DNA of 64,000 bases from Chitinophaga pinensis (GTDB taxonomy: Bacteria > Bacteroidota > Bacteroidia > Flavobacteriales_D > Crocinitomicaceae). Each line of letters opens with the position of its first letter. The first letter of the stretch is position 1. Positions 44,706 to 53,601 of the stretch are shown here, piece after piece. The notes under the pieces are model-generated. The model was not told the origin of the DNA, did no database searches, and saw only the letters and a program-made list of their open reading frames with translations. The stretch is taken from assembly GCA_943324745.2 (NCBI GenBank), contig CALPMT020000004.1, positions 62,001-126,000 of the forward strand. The letters run 5' to 3'. The position numbers were made by a program, and so were the translations under genes.

Positions 44706-46907
44706 ATGAAACAATTTTACAAATTAACAACGTTTATAGTACTACTAAGTACAACAAGTTTTAACGCATTAAATGCACAATGTAATTGGTGGGTGAAGTC
44801 CTTTGGTGGTGTATTTGCAGACAATGTTACCGACATGAAAACAGATATTACAGGGAATATCTATGTGTGTGGATCCTTTAGCGGAACCATCAATTTAGAT
44901 AATGTAACTTTAACATCTGCTGGAGATAAAGATGTTTTTGTAGCAAAACTAAACAGTAGTGGTACCGTTTTATGGGCAAAACAAGGGGGAGGCATTTATG
45001 AAGACCAAGCTACTGCATTAACACTCGATGCTTCCGGAAATGTATATGTTGGAGGAAAATATAGCACTTCAGCTACGTTTAATGGAAATACAATTAACAA
45101 CGCATCCTCTTTTCTATTAAATTATTCTACGAGTGGAACATTTGGTTGGGTAAAAAACGTAACATCTGCTTCCTCCATTGACGATATTACCTTAAATGGA
45201 GGTTTTCTTTACCTAACAGGAAATATGAATGGTGGAAATACGTTTGAATCTATAAAATTAGGGACAGACTATGAATATTATTCCTCATATTTAGCTAAGT
45301 ATACGATTGATGGTAAAATCAACAGCGCAATCGGTATTAAAAATAGTTCCTCCTATAAAAAAATGACCATTGATAATTCCAGTAATATCTCGATTTTTAC
45401 TGTATTTTATGGGAAAATTTTTCTGAATAACGATACTATTTCATCCATCGGTGGAGATGATTTAATCGTGATTAATTATTCTCCTTCTCTAACTTTAAAT
45501 TGGTATAAAACTGGAGGAGGATCAGGGTATGACTATGCCAAAGACATAACAACGGATGCGAGTGGAAATGTATATGTATTAGGTACGGTTCAAAGTTCTG
45601 CTACTTTTTCTGGGATAACTATAAATACAACTGGTAACGACGGATATTTTATGGCAAAATATTCCAATACCGGTAATCTTGCTTGGGTAAATAGTTATGG
45701 TACAGCTAATTTTTCCGGTTATAGCAACTCACCAAGTCTATTTGTAGATAACAATAATACTGTGTATACCACAGGTTATGCTAATGGTAGTAGTAGTTCA
45801 CCTTTCAAATTTAATGGGAACTCGGTGTATTCATCTGATTATTTTTATGGTGGGTTTATTTTAAAATGCAATACATCAGGAAATTTTCAAGACATCAAAT
45901 TCACAAATGCTAACTTAAATAATATCTCTGTTACTAATACTGGTATCATGGGAACTGGTAATTTTCAAGGAGACTATAACAGCTTCAGCTCCAAAAAACT
46001 AATTAGTAAAGGGTTAGAAGATTTCTTTATTTGTAAATTAAGTTCCTTAGCTGATTTGGATGCTACCTCTTCCCCTGAATTGTGTATGGTAACATTAGAT
46101 CCTACAACCAATAAGAACAAATTAGTTTGGAAAAAACCGGATTCTAAAAACATTGACAAGTACATTATCTATAGAATGAATACTTTAGGAGAGTTTGATT
46201 CGATTGGCTATCAAAATTATGCTGGAAATAATTATTTCATTGATAATGCAATTTCACCGGAGAAAAAATTGGAAACATATGCTATTAGTTTGCTTGATGT
46301 TTGCGGTAATAAATCTGGGTATTCTGATAGACATAAAACCATGCATTTAATGATATATTCAGGTCCTAACAAAAAATGGCAATTGATTTGGAGCGCATAT
46401 ACTGCATCCGATGATCCTTATTATCGAATTTACCGAGGTACAACGCCTACAAATAAAGTGTTGATTGATTCTATCTCCGGTTGGGATGTAGGTGAAATGC
46501 TTATGTACACGGATATTGATAGCCCAAGTGGTACTGTATATTACAGTGTGGAGGCTGTTACCGGAGAGGATTGTGAGGAAACCCAAGGACCAATAGTAGC
46601 TGGAAGAATTCGTTCCAATAACGCGTATTACACTGCTGAAACGATGGGCTTAGATAATCTGCAAACTTTAGACGCAGCAATTTATCCTAATCCTACTAAA
46701 GGCTTAGTAAGTGTTCAACTAACGGATAAAACTAGTGCAAACAATTCGACACTTACCGTTATCAATCCACTTGGACAAACTGTGTTTACGCAACAACTTA
46801 TTCAAACTAAAACAGATGTAGACCTTAGTAATTATCCGAAAGGAATCTATTTATTAAAACTAGAAAATGATAATCATTTTTTATATCATAAAGTGATATT
46901 AGAATAA
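44706..46907 (+). CDS. SBBP-repeat secreted protein with T9SS type A sorting domain
   Basis: A 733-residue exported protein: signal peptide (residues 1-24, ending LNAQ), then at least five SBBP-like beta-propeller repeats of the type DxxGNxYVxGxFxxTxxF (VYVGGKYSTSATFNGNTI, VYVLGTVQSSATFSGITI and YVCGSFSGTINLDNV), each with an AKLNSSGTxxWAK companion. Then fibronectin-like beta domains (470-650), and a T9SS type A sorting domain (AAIYPNPTKGLVSVQLTD, TVINPLGQTVF and PKGIYLLKLEN). It begins 32 nt after lysS and may be co-transcribed. Secreted or surface-attached; function unknown. Confidence 0.87.
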   Translation: MKQFYKLTTFIVLLSTTSFNALNAQCNWWVKSFGGVFADNVTDMKTDITGNIYVCGSFSGTINLDNVTLTSAGDKDVFVAKLNSSGTVLWAKQGGGIYEDQATALTLDASGNVYVGGKYSTSATFNGNTINNASSFLLNYSTSGTFGWVKNVTSASSIDDITLNGGFLYLTGNMNGGNTFESIKLGTDYEYYSSYLAKYTIDGKINSAIGIKNSSSYKKMTIDNSSNISIFTVFYGKIFLNNDTISSIGGDDLIVINYSPSLTLNWYKTGGGSGYDYAKDITTDASGNVYVLGTVQSSATFSGITINTTGNDGYFMAKYSNTGNLAWVNSYGTANFSGYSNSPSLFVDNNNTVYTTGYANGSSSSPFKFNGNSVYSSDYFYGGFILKCNTSGNFQDIKFTNANLNNISVTNTGIMGTGNFQGDYNSFSSKKLISKGLEDFFICKLSSLADLDATSSPELCMVTLDPTTNKNKLVWKKPDSKNIDKYIIYRMNTLGEFDSIGYQNYAGNNYFIDNAISPEKKLETYAISLLDVCGNKSGYSDRHKTMHLMIYSGPNKKWQLIWSAYTASDDPYYRIYRGTTPTNKVLIDSISGWDVGEMLMYTDIDSPSGTVYYSVEAVTGEDCEETQGPIVAGRIRSNNAYYTAETMGLDNLQTLDAAIYPNPTKGLVSVQLTDKTSANNSTLTVINPLGQTVFTQQLIQTKTDVDLSNYPKGIYLLKLENDNHFLYHKVILE

Positions 46908-46920
46908 TAAAAATGTTCGA

Positions 46921-46974
46921 CCGCAATGCGGTAAACCCAGAAGAGCCGCAATGCATTGCGGCTCTTCTGGGTTT
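46921..46974. terminator. perfect 42-nt palindrome, bidirectional terminator
   Basis: A 21-bp perfect inverted repeat without loop (46933-46974; centre ATGCAT between 46953 and 46954), preceded by a small hairpin CCGCAATGCGG (46921-46931) that repeats the core GCAATGC. It separates the convergent SBBP gene and the DUF4143 ATPase gene. A-run/T-run at the ends are short (three bases each side), so it may also be a mobile or regulatory palindrome. Confidence 0.7.
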
Positions 46975-46979
46975 ATAAA

Positions 46980-48107
46980 TCACACAAAAACAAACCCTTT
47001 GAAATTCATCGGTGTAATAATATCCGTTTTCGCCGTTGGATATGCATTCGTAAAAGCCAACGTCACTTTATGCTTTTTCTCGGCATTCCACTTCATTTCA
47101 AAAGCCGTTAATTCTCCATATTGTTCTTCAATATAATCCACCTCACGTTGTTGTTTATTTCTCCAAAAATAACTTTTGGCAGTTAAATCCTTCCACGCTT
47201 TCATTTTCAGTCGTTCTGAAACCAAGAAGTTTTCCCAGAGTGCTCCAATGTCGTTTCGTAATTCCAAGGGTCTAAAATCATCGATAATTGCGTTGCGTAT
47301 CCCATTGTCCCAAAAGTAAATTTTACGCATCTTTGTGACCTCTTTTCGATCGTTGGTACTATAGGAATTCAATCGAAAGATAACAAAAGACTTCTCTAGT
47401 AAATCAATGTAATTTTCAACCGTTTCAGATTTCACTTTTAAGGTATTCGCTAATTCATGGATAGAAACTTCTGAACTCACTTGATAGGCAAGTAACTTCA
47501 ATAATTTATCCAATAATTCTGGTTTACGAATATCTTTCCAAACCAATACGTCTTTGTATAAATATTGTCCCGCTAAATTTTTCAATAATACTTCAGCATC
47601 ATTAGGATTTAAGACAACATCCGGGTACGAACCATAACGCAAATGAAAAGGAAGTTGTTGCTCCAATTCGAAAGAAGATTTTGTTGGGTAAATCTCCGCT
47701 TGTGCAAACGGATACAAATGAAATAAAATATGTCTCCCTGTCAAAGGTTCAAACACCTTATCTGAAATTTCTAATGCCGACGAACCAGTTGCAACAAATT
47801 GCACCTCTGGAAAATTATCGATCATCATTTTTAACAGAAGACCTGGATTTAATATCCGTTGCACCTCATCGATGACCACAATTTTATATCCGCCTATCAA
47901 ATCTTTAATTCCGGCAAGAGTTATCATATCCAAGCGGGAACGTACCGCCGGATCATCCCCATTTAACCACAACATCTCCTGACCATCAAACAAATCGTGT
48001 AATAAAGTCGTTTTACCTACTTGTCGCGCACCGGTCAACACAAGTACTTTACGCTTGTTTAACCAATAATGTAACTTGTCTTTTAATACGCGGTTGATAG
48101 GAGTCAT
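46980..48107 (-). CDS. AAA_14/DUF4143 ATPase
   Basis: A 375-residue ATPase: AAA domain with Walker A LTGARQVGKTTLL (about 23) and Walker B YKIVVIDEVQRI (about 75), sensor VATGSSALEIS, then a DUF4143 winged-helix/nuclease-like part (about 190-375) with SVHELANTLKVKSETVENYIDLLEKSFVIFRL, YFWDNGIRNAI and REVDYIEEQYGELTAFEMKW. The DxxRN and ExK pattern resembles the restriction-endonuclease-like fold. Such genes are found singly in many genomes and have no settled function. The promoter carries a 33-bp tandem repeat and a -7 box. Confidence 0.9.
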   Translation of the reverse strand: MTPINRVLKDKLHYWLNKRKVLVLTGARQVGKTTLLHDLFDGQEMLWLNGDDPAVRSRLDMITLAGIKDLIGGYKIVVIDEVQRILNPGLLLKMMIDNFPEVQFVATGSSALEISDKVFEPLTGRHILFHLYPFAQAEIYPTKSSFELEQQLPFHLRYGSYPDVVLNPNDAEVLLKNLAGQYLYKDVLVWKDIRKPELLDKLLKLLAYQVSSEVSIHELANTLKVKSETVENYIDLLEKSFVIFRLNSYSTNDRKEVTKMRKIYFWDNGIRNAIIDDFRPLELRNDIGALWENFLVSERLKMKAWKDLTAKSYFWRNKQQREVDYIEEQYGELTAFEMKWNAEKKHKVTLAFTNAYPTAKTDIITPMNFKGFVFV

Positions 48108-48123
48108 GCTGAATCATTTTATT

Positions 48124-48131
48124 CAAAAGTA
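48124..48131 (-). promoter_or_regulatory. -7 promoter box of the DUF4143 gene (TACTTTTG)
   Basis: Minus strand TACTTTTG, 16 nt before the ATG at 48107. A TTTG (48150-48147) lies 15 nt upstream, shorter than the usual spacing, and overlaps the first tandem repeat. Confidence 0.55.
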
Positions 48132-48135
48132 GTAC

Positions 48136-48208
48136 TTTTTCCATTACAAAAGAAAATAAACTATGTATTTTTTCCACTATAACGTAAAATAAACTATGTT
48201 TTTTTTCC
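48136..48208. repeat. 33-bp tandem repeat, operator-like
   Basis: Three TTTTTCC elements start at 48136, 48169 and 48202 (CC at 48141, 48174 and 48207), exactly 33 bp apart, and two copies of AAAATAAACTATGT (48153-48166 and 48186-48199) follow the first two. The array covers about 2.2 units directly upstream of the -7 box of the ATPase gene. This is a likely binding array for a regulator. It is not CRISPR: only two to three units, no spacers. Confidence 0.75.
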
Positions 48209-48250
48209 ATTACACACTAAAACCCTTTGAAAATCGTATTAATTATGAGA

Positions 48251-48916
48251 TTAGTGATTTTCATATAAAGTAGTTACAATCCTACCTTTTCCATTACCTA
48301 ATTCCAAAGACAACAATTCTTTCGCTACTTTTACCTTCAAATAAAAAGGAGCTGCCAACACATCTATCCCGCTGTTTTGTTTTAAGCGTATCCCCTGCCC
48401 CGAAATTTTATCTTTATTTGGTTCAAAATCTCCAGAAGGGATATGTTCGGTAATGATGACATAACGATAGTGCGATAACTTCTCCAAAATCTGCTGTACT
48501 TCTTGATTGGATAAATGTTGCAGAACTTGTCGTACCAAAGCGCAATCACCCGAAGGTAGTTCATCCACCGCCACATCTAAGCAGTGAAAAGTTAAATTTG
48601 GAAATTGAAATGTTGCTTGGTTATGTTCTATCAAGGAAGGAACGATATCTATTGCGTGATAATGTTCTGCAAATTCAACCAACTCCTTTCCAACGTTAAA
48701 ATCACCACACCCAAAATCGCAAACGGTGATTGGTGTTTCAAAGGACTGTAAGAAATTAGAAATAACATCGATGTATGGAGAGACTAAAACAGGATCATGC
48801 GAACCTTCCCCCGAATAAAATTCAGCAGGATTTCCACCCCACAGATTATTTTCATAGATCTGTGACATGGCGGCTTTGGTAGGCCAGGCGGTTTTTACTT
48901 TTTGAGGTTTTTCCAC
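48251..48916 (-). CDS. class I SAM-dependent methyltransferase
   Basis: A 221-residue methyltransferase. SAM motif I VCDFGCGDFNVGKELV (about 65-80), motif II acid in YHAIDIV, and PSGDCALVRQVLQHLSN (post-II) are visible. The later region VIITEHIPSGDFEPNKDKISGQG is typical of a subset. Starts 5 nt after the PLP-enzyme gene, so both belong to one transcript. A substrate is not evident; co-transcription with a sulfur-amino-acid-type PLP enzyme may hint at a small-molecule pathway. Confidence 0.85.
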   Translation of the reverse strand: MEKPQKVKTAWPTKAAMSQIYENNLWGGNPAEFYSGEGSHDPVLVSPYIDVISNFLQSFETPITVCDFGCGDFNVGKELVEFAEHYHAIDIVPSLIEHNQATFQFPNLTFHCLDVAVDELPSGDCALVRQVLQHLSNQEVQQILEKLSHYRYVIITEHIPSGDFEPNKDKISGQGIRLKQNSGIDVLAAPFYLKVKVAKELLSLELGNGKGRIVTTLYENH

Positions 48917-48921
48917 GAGTA

Positions 48922-50784
48922 TTAAATACCCTTCACAAAATCTAAAAACACTTTCTTATGTAATTCCAAATCCAAGGAAGGAGAAAGCGCTACGCGCGCG
49001 ATATAATCTTTATCGCCTTCCTTTGTAGTTCCTTGGGTGGAAGTTGCAGGAATAGTCCAATAACAACCCTTTAATTGTCCATAACTTACACAGTACTTAC
49101 TTTCTGTTGGAATTTCAGTAATCATTCGATTAATCAACTTCAAATTCAATTCCCTTTTGTACGCCTCTTTTTCTTCGTGCGTAGTTCCTTTTGTAGGAAG
49201 GTCTAAGGAAAAAACGGAAGGTGTGAATCCTTGCTGCGCTAACTCTTCCGAAACAAAATTGATTTTCGCTGCTGGCAATGTTTCGCTGATAAAGTTTACA
49301 AATTCACGTGTATTTATATACGCATCTTGAATTCGTTGATTCATCGAAGGCAATTGTTTTGCTAAGATTTCCATTTGTAGGGGCGTCGCTTCGTTATCAC
49401 ATAAGTGTAAATGAACTTCGATTTTCTCCATCAAATCTTTTGCTTTCTCGTTGGATACGCAATATCCTGCGGTACATTTTCCGCCACTCGGAAATTTAGA
49501 TCCACTGACATAGGCAATCGTCCGAACCGTTGAAAGGATATTATTTTCACCTAAGAAGTGAACATTTGGACAAAATGTTTGGTCTAAAATAAACACTGGG
49601 TCAATAGCCAATTCACCTGTTGTAGTTTTACGTTCTTTGCTTAATACATCTCTTAATTGGAGTAAGTCTGGAACTTCAACACGCGGATTGGTTGGGATCT
49701 CCGCGATAATGTATGGTATAGCATCTTCCTGCGCGATGATTTCTAATAATTCATCGATACAAGCTACCATGTTATTTCCACCATCCACTGGTAAATCTAA
49801 CACCTCCACATTGTCCAAACAAGCCGCAATTCTTCTTGCTTGGTCATTGGTACCTCCATAGCAATTCGGCGGAACGACAATTTTGATGGCTTTTCCAGGA
49901 TGATTAACAACTGCATCGTGAATCAGTCCCATCACAATTGCATATTGCGTTGAAAGCCCACTAGAAGCGACCAATGCTTTGATATTCGTATTGGTAATTT
50001 CTTTAATGGAATTTAAAACAATCGATTTATTCTGTTCAAAATTGCTTTCTTCTAGTTGATTTGCGTTTGTATTCGTTAAAAATTGAAGCACTTTCAAGGT
50101 ATTTGCCGGAGTCATGGCAATCGTCTCTCTTCTTCGTACGTGTTGAATTTCTGAAACGTAGTAGTCGTTTTTGTCTCCGTTTACAAGTAGAATACTTCCG
50201 AATTGATTATCGATATGGATATAAAAATCAACCGTTGGAACTAACTCAAAATGACACATCGATGCTGGTTGAGAAATAAAAATGGTAGATCCGTCTATCG
50301 GAGTAACTTCCTGAACATTGTTCACTTGTACTAAGTCAAAATGATACCCATATACGTTTTTAACTATTTCCGCATCAAAAAACGCAGGCAATTCTCCAAC
50401 ATAGGCAATCTGTGTCTTTTTATGCGCTAATAAGTTCTTTCTTAAAACAGCTAAAATTGGCGTTGTTTTAGAAGAAAAACTGATCACATTTTCTGTTTTG
50501 ATTGCATGTAAATTTGCTATTGCCCATTCTAACACACACGATAAAGGATGACCCAAACGGATGTAATCATAGGCAGTACGTAATTCCTTCAGAGCATCAG
50601 TATTTGCATTATTCGCGCTAAATAAACGTTCAAATTGGTCTAAAAATTCAGTTTTAGCTAACTTCTCATCATAAATATCTAAACGGTGTGTGGTAAGATT
50701 TAACCAATCCGATGGCATATTTTCCAATACATTTTTAACGTAGCTTAGCATTTTAGTTTGTTCCATAATAGTAGCTTTCGACAT
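48922..50784 (-). CDS. PLP-dependent Cys/Met-metabolism-like enzyme, large
   Basis: A 620-residue protein. Residues 255-620 resemble the Cys/Met metabolism PLP family (cystathionine synthases/lyases): SSGLSTQYAIVMGL (about 270), PPNCYGGTNDQARR, DPVFILDQTFCPN and the PLP-lysine region YVSGSKFPSGGKCTAGYC (about 430-447). The first 250 residues are unusual and have no obvious domain. Cytoplasmic. The gene leads a methyltransferase gene 5 nt downstream. The exact reaction (lyase, synthase or sulfhydrylase) cannot be told from the sequence. Confidence 0.82.
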   Translation of the reverse strand: MSKATIMEQTKMLSYVKNVLENMPSDWLNLTTHRLDIYDEKLAKTEFLDQFERLFSANNANTDALKELRTAYDYIRLGHPLSCVLEWAIANLHAIKTENVISFSSKTTPILAVLRKNLLAHKKTQIAYVGELPAFFDAEIVKNVYGYHFDLVQVNNVQEVTPIDGSTIFISQPASMCHFELVPTVDFYIHIDNQFGSILLVNGDKNDYYVSEIQHVRRRETIAMTPANTLKVLQFLTNTNANQLEESNFEQNKSIVLNSIKEITNTNIKALVASSGLSTQYAIVMGLIHDAVVNHPGKAIKIVVPPNCYGGTNDQARRIAACLDNVEVLDLPVDGGNNMVACIDELLEIIAQEDAIPYIIAEIPTNPRVEVPDLLQLRDVLSKERKTTTGELAIDPVFILDQTFCPNVHFLGENNILSTVRTIAYVSGSKFPSGGKCTAGYCVSNEKAKDLMEKIEVHLHLCDNEATPLQMEILAKQLPSMNQRIQDAYINTREFVNFISETLPAAKINFVSEELAQQGFTPSVFSLDLPTKGTTHEEKEAYKRELNLKLINRMITEIPTESKYCVSYGQLKGCYWTIPATSTQGTTKEGDKDYIARVALSPSLDLELHKKVFLDFVKGI

Positions 50785-50852
50785 AACCCAATCGATTTAT
50801 TTATCTATCGGCAAAGTTACACAAAGTTCTAGGATTGGATTAGAGACTGGTT

Positions 50853-51839
50853 TTAATTGCTTAACTTTTTGATGTATTTATCAAAGTCAGAGATTATTTT
50901 TTGCGTTTTGTTAAATGCATCATATTCTTGGATTGCTTTATTATCCGCTTCTAATTTAGAAATTGAACCTTTGCTTTCTAAAACTTTGTATTCATTGAAT
51001 GTCAAAAATTTATTGACACTTTCTGCCAATTGCTCCATCGTAAACGTGTTTTCTCGCTCAATTAAACCTTCTATATAATCGAAATAACTTGAAACAGTTC
51101 GTTCTAACTGCTTTATCTCTTTTTCTTGTAAATAGTTTTTAGCAATCAATACATCCGATTTTAATATTCTACCATCAGGAGAATTTTTCCAAGTAGTTAA
51201 ACCTAAATTTTCTTTCGATTTATCAACGGATTTATAAATTATTTCAGCGGCTGTTTTTCCTGTTATTGCAAAATGAAATTTGTTTTGAACAAAGGCATAG
51301 AAATTTTTAGTAATCTCCGAGTTTTTATCATAGTCGATAGAACATTCAGAAAAAATATCTGTAATTTGTTGGTAAATCCTTCTTTCACTTGCTCTTATTG
51401 AACGAATTCGTTGCAATAATTCCTTGAAATAGTCTTTCCCAAATGGTTTTCCATTTTTAAGCATTTCATCATTTAATACAAAGCCTTTGATGATGAATTC
51501 CTTTAATGTATTGGTTGCCCAAATTCTGAATTGCGTTGCTTGTTTTGAATTTACTCTATAACCCACAGCAATAATTGCATCGAGGTTGTAAAATTCAACA
51601 TTACGTTTTACATTACGTTTTCCTTCTAATTGAACTATTTCCAAAATGGAAATAGTTGCTTCTTTCTTTAATTCGTAACTTTCATAGATCTTTGCTAAAT
51701 GCTTACTAATTGCAGGAACCTCAACTCCAAAAAGTTTTGCTATATTCTTTTGTGTAAGCCAAAAACTTTCATTAAAAAATGTGACATTCAGATTTACATT
51801 ACCTGATTCACTTTGATAAAATAGAATTTGTTGCTCCAT
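50853..51839 (-). CDS. RhuM family protein
   Basis: A 328-residue protein of the RhuM type. An N-terminal winged-helix-like region (FWLTQKNIAKLFGVEVPAISKHLAKIY, about 26-52), then NVEFYNLDAIIAVGYRVNSKQATQFRIWATNTLKEFIIKGF (about 80-120) typical of RhuM, and a C-terminal helical domain with FHFAITGKTAAEIIYKSVD. Family members lie in pathogenicity and defence islands with unknown function. A 40-bp block upstream resembles that upstream of the KilA-N fragment at 53071. A truncated relative lies at 60658-61173. Confidence 0.9.
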   Translation of the reverse strand: MEQQILFYQSESGNVNLNVTFFNESFWLTQKNIAKLFGVEVPAISKHLAKIYESYELKKEATISILEIVQLEGKRNVKRNVEFYNLDAIIAVGYRVNSKQATQFRIWATNTLKEFIIKGFVLNDEMLKNGKPFGKDYFKELLQRIRSIRASERRIYQQITDIFSECSIDYDKNSEITKNFYAFVQNKFHFAITGKTAAEIIYKSVDKSKENLGLTTWKNSPDGRILKSDVLIAKNYLQEKEIKQLERTVSSYFDYIEGLIERENTFTMEQLAESVNKFLTFNEYKVLESKGSISKLEADNKAIQEYDAFNKTQKIISDFDKYIKKLSN

Positions 51840-51856
51840 AAAATTTAATTTGACTA

Positions 51857-51896
51857 CTTATTAATCTAATATACGATTAAAAATTAATAATTTTAA
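51857..51896 (-). promoter_or_regulatory. inverted-repeat block upstream of RhuM, shared with KilA-N
   Basis: Contains TTAATC (51861-51866) and GATTAA (51875-51880), an inverted repeat with an 8-nt spacer; the 13-nt TTATTAATCTAAT and 8-nt GATTAAAA are also found at 53354-53395. About 31 nt before the RhuM start. Confidence 0.45.
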
Positions 51897-52023
51897 GCTT
51901 TAACGTATTAAAAAGTATTCTTTGGTAAAATTCTTAAAGTAAAACTAAAAACAATATCAGATTTTCTATCACTGATGAAGGAAATACTATTTTTTAATTA
52001 AAATAAATCCTCATCAAATAGAT

Positions 52024-52031
52024 TACTTTTG
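52024..52031 (+). promoter_or_regulatory. -7 promoter box (TACTTTTG)
   Basis: TACTTTTG matches TAnnTTTG, 19 nt before the ATG of the oxidoreductase gene; no clear -33 TTG. Confidence 0.5.
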
Positions 52032-52050
52032 CACTAGATTGTTCTGAATT

Positions 52051-53063
52051 ATGGTAAAAAAAGAAATTGCTTATTCCATGCTTGACCTTGCAGTCGTTTC
52101 ACAAGGGAATTCGTTTCGTCAAACCTTTGATGATTCTGTGGCGATTGCGAAACTTGCTGAACGTAGTGGTTACAATAGATATTGGTTGGCCGAACACCAT
52201 AATATGGATGCTATTGGCAGTAGTGCTACTTCTATTTTAATCGGAAAAATTGCAGAGGAAACACAACACATTCGAGTAGGTTCGGGTGGAATCATGTTAC
52301 CAAATCATTCTCCGCTTATTGTAGCCGAACAATTTGGCACCTTAGGCACGCTTTATCCCAACCGAATCGATTTAGGTTTGGGAAGAGCACCTGGAACAGA
52401 TCAAGCTACTGCAAGTGCCATACGTTCTGATTTTTACGAAGCAGCGATGCAATTTCCCGCGGAGGTTCAAAAAATTCAAGACTATTTTTCGGTGGATAAT
52501 AAGCATGAATCTGTACGTGCAAACGTGGCAGAAGGAGTGGATGTACCACTTTACATACTAGGTTCAAGTACAACAAGTGCCTATTTAGCGGCAGAAAAAG
52601 GATTGCCGTACGCTTTTGCAAGTCATTTTTCGAGTGCACAATTATTGGACGCACTAAAGATTTATCAAACGCAATTTCAACCTTCAACTACATTAGCTAA
52701 ATCGTATACCATAGCCGGAATTTCCATCATTATTGCTGATACGGATGAAGAAGCGGAATTTCTTTCCTCTTCTTACTACTCTAGAGTAATCGGGATTTTA
52801 ACAGGAGACAGAAGTCCATTAGAACCGCCTTTTAAAATAACAAACGAATTTCGAAACATGATCCAACATCCCGCAGTGCAACAGATGTCCAAATATGCAT
52901 TTATTGGCAGCAAAGAAACGGTAAAAAACAAGTGAATGCCTTTGTTGAAAATACAGGAGTCGATGAATTAATCGCTGCTACACATGTATTTGATGTGAAA
53001 GATCGTATTACATCGGTGGAGCTTTTTGCGGAGGTGATGCGGGAGATGAATTTATCTGTATGA
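52051..53063 (+). pseudogene. LLM-class flavin-dependent oxidoreductase, frameshifted near 3' end
   Basis: A luciferase-like monooxygenase family (LLM) protein. Residues 1-294 read in frame: RYWLAEHHNMDAIGSSATSILIGKIAEET, RVGSGGIMLPNHSPLIVAEQFGTL and RIDLGLGRAPGTD are the family signatures. Near 52930, in a run of six A, the frame shifts: the short product ends VKNK, while one more A would restore VKKQVNAFVENTGVDELI and so on to a TGA at 53063, giving 337 residues. The family C-terminus is the restored one. It may be a true mutation, a slippage site or a sequencing error. A second copy of the 3' end lies at 53460-53573. Confidence 0.85.
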
Positions 53064-53070
53064 TTATTAG

Positions 53071-53325
53071 TTAATTATAACTATTCAAACCAACATGACT
53101 TCTAATTGTGGCGAATTCGCCATAATTAAAATTGGGGATGTTGACAGTTTCGCAAACACCCAAAAATTCAACGGTATTTCTATTACGCAACCAATCAGAA
53201 ATAAAAAAATCACCGTCTTTTGCTTTTAGCATATCTGTCAAAGAGATGAATTCTCCAGAATTTTCATTTAAAATGGTAATTTCAGTCCCTTGAACGTTTA
53301 CTTTATTCGATTTATTCATGGTCAT
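53071..53325 (-). pseudogene. KilA-N domain protein fragment
   Basis: 84 residues covering the N-terminal KilA-N region: EFISLTDMLKAKDGDFFISDWLRNRNTVEFLGV and GLNSYN. Full KilA-N proteins of this kind in Bacteroidota have about 250-280 residues and continue past LNSF with a helical and DNA-binding section; here the frame ends at the oxidoreductase 3' end. So it is truncated and probably non-functional. KilA-N domains bind DNA in phage and virus proteins. It has the same upstream block as RhuM. Confidence 0.75.
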
Positions 53326-53353
53326 ATTTAATTAAATTAATCGCAATTTAATT

Positions 53354-53395
53354 ATTTATTAATCTAATTTAATGATTAAAATTTAAATATTTTAG
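53354..53395 (-). promoter_or_regulatory. inverted-repeat block upstream of KilA-N, shared with RhuM
   Basis: Contains TTAATC (53359-53364) and GATTAA (53374-53379), a 9-nt spacer. The 13-nt TTATTAATCTAAT stretch is identical to that at 51859-51871. Low sequence complexity tempers this call. Confidence 0.4.
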
Positions 53396-53459
53396 AGATT
53401 TGTATTTTAATGTTTCAAGAACATTCAGAAATAATTTTTTAATGGAATATTTTTAATAT

Positions 53460-53573
53460 TCAGATTTGGATGAACTAATCGTTGCTACACATGTATTTGA
53501 TGTGAACGACCGTATAAAATCGGTGGAGCTTTTTGCGGAGGTGATGCGGGAAGTGAATGCTGGGGTGAAATAA
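53460..53573 (+). pseudogene. duplicate 3'-end fragment of LLM oxidoreductase
   Basis: A frame without start reads DELIVATHVFDVNDRIKSVELF then AEVMREVNAGVK and a TAA at 53571-53573. It corresponds to the last 30 or so residues of the restored oxidoreductase frame (DELIAATHVFDVKDRITSVEL, then FAEVMREMNLSV), with DNA similar enough to align over about 90 nt. Offset from the first copy is 507 bp. The KilA-N fragment lies between. Confidence 0.8.
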
Positions 53574-53601
53574 TTTTTCTAAAAGCGAACAATCGCAATA
53601 T

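Noticed and set aside
48136-48208. CRISPR-like interpretation of the 33-bp repeats
   Set aside because: Only two to three units, contiguous without spacers, and no cas genes.
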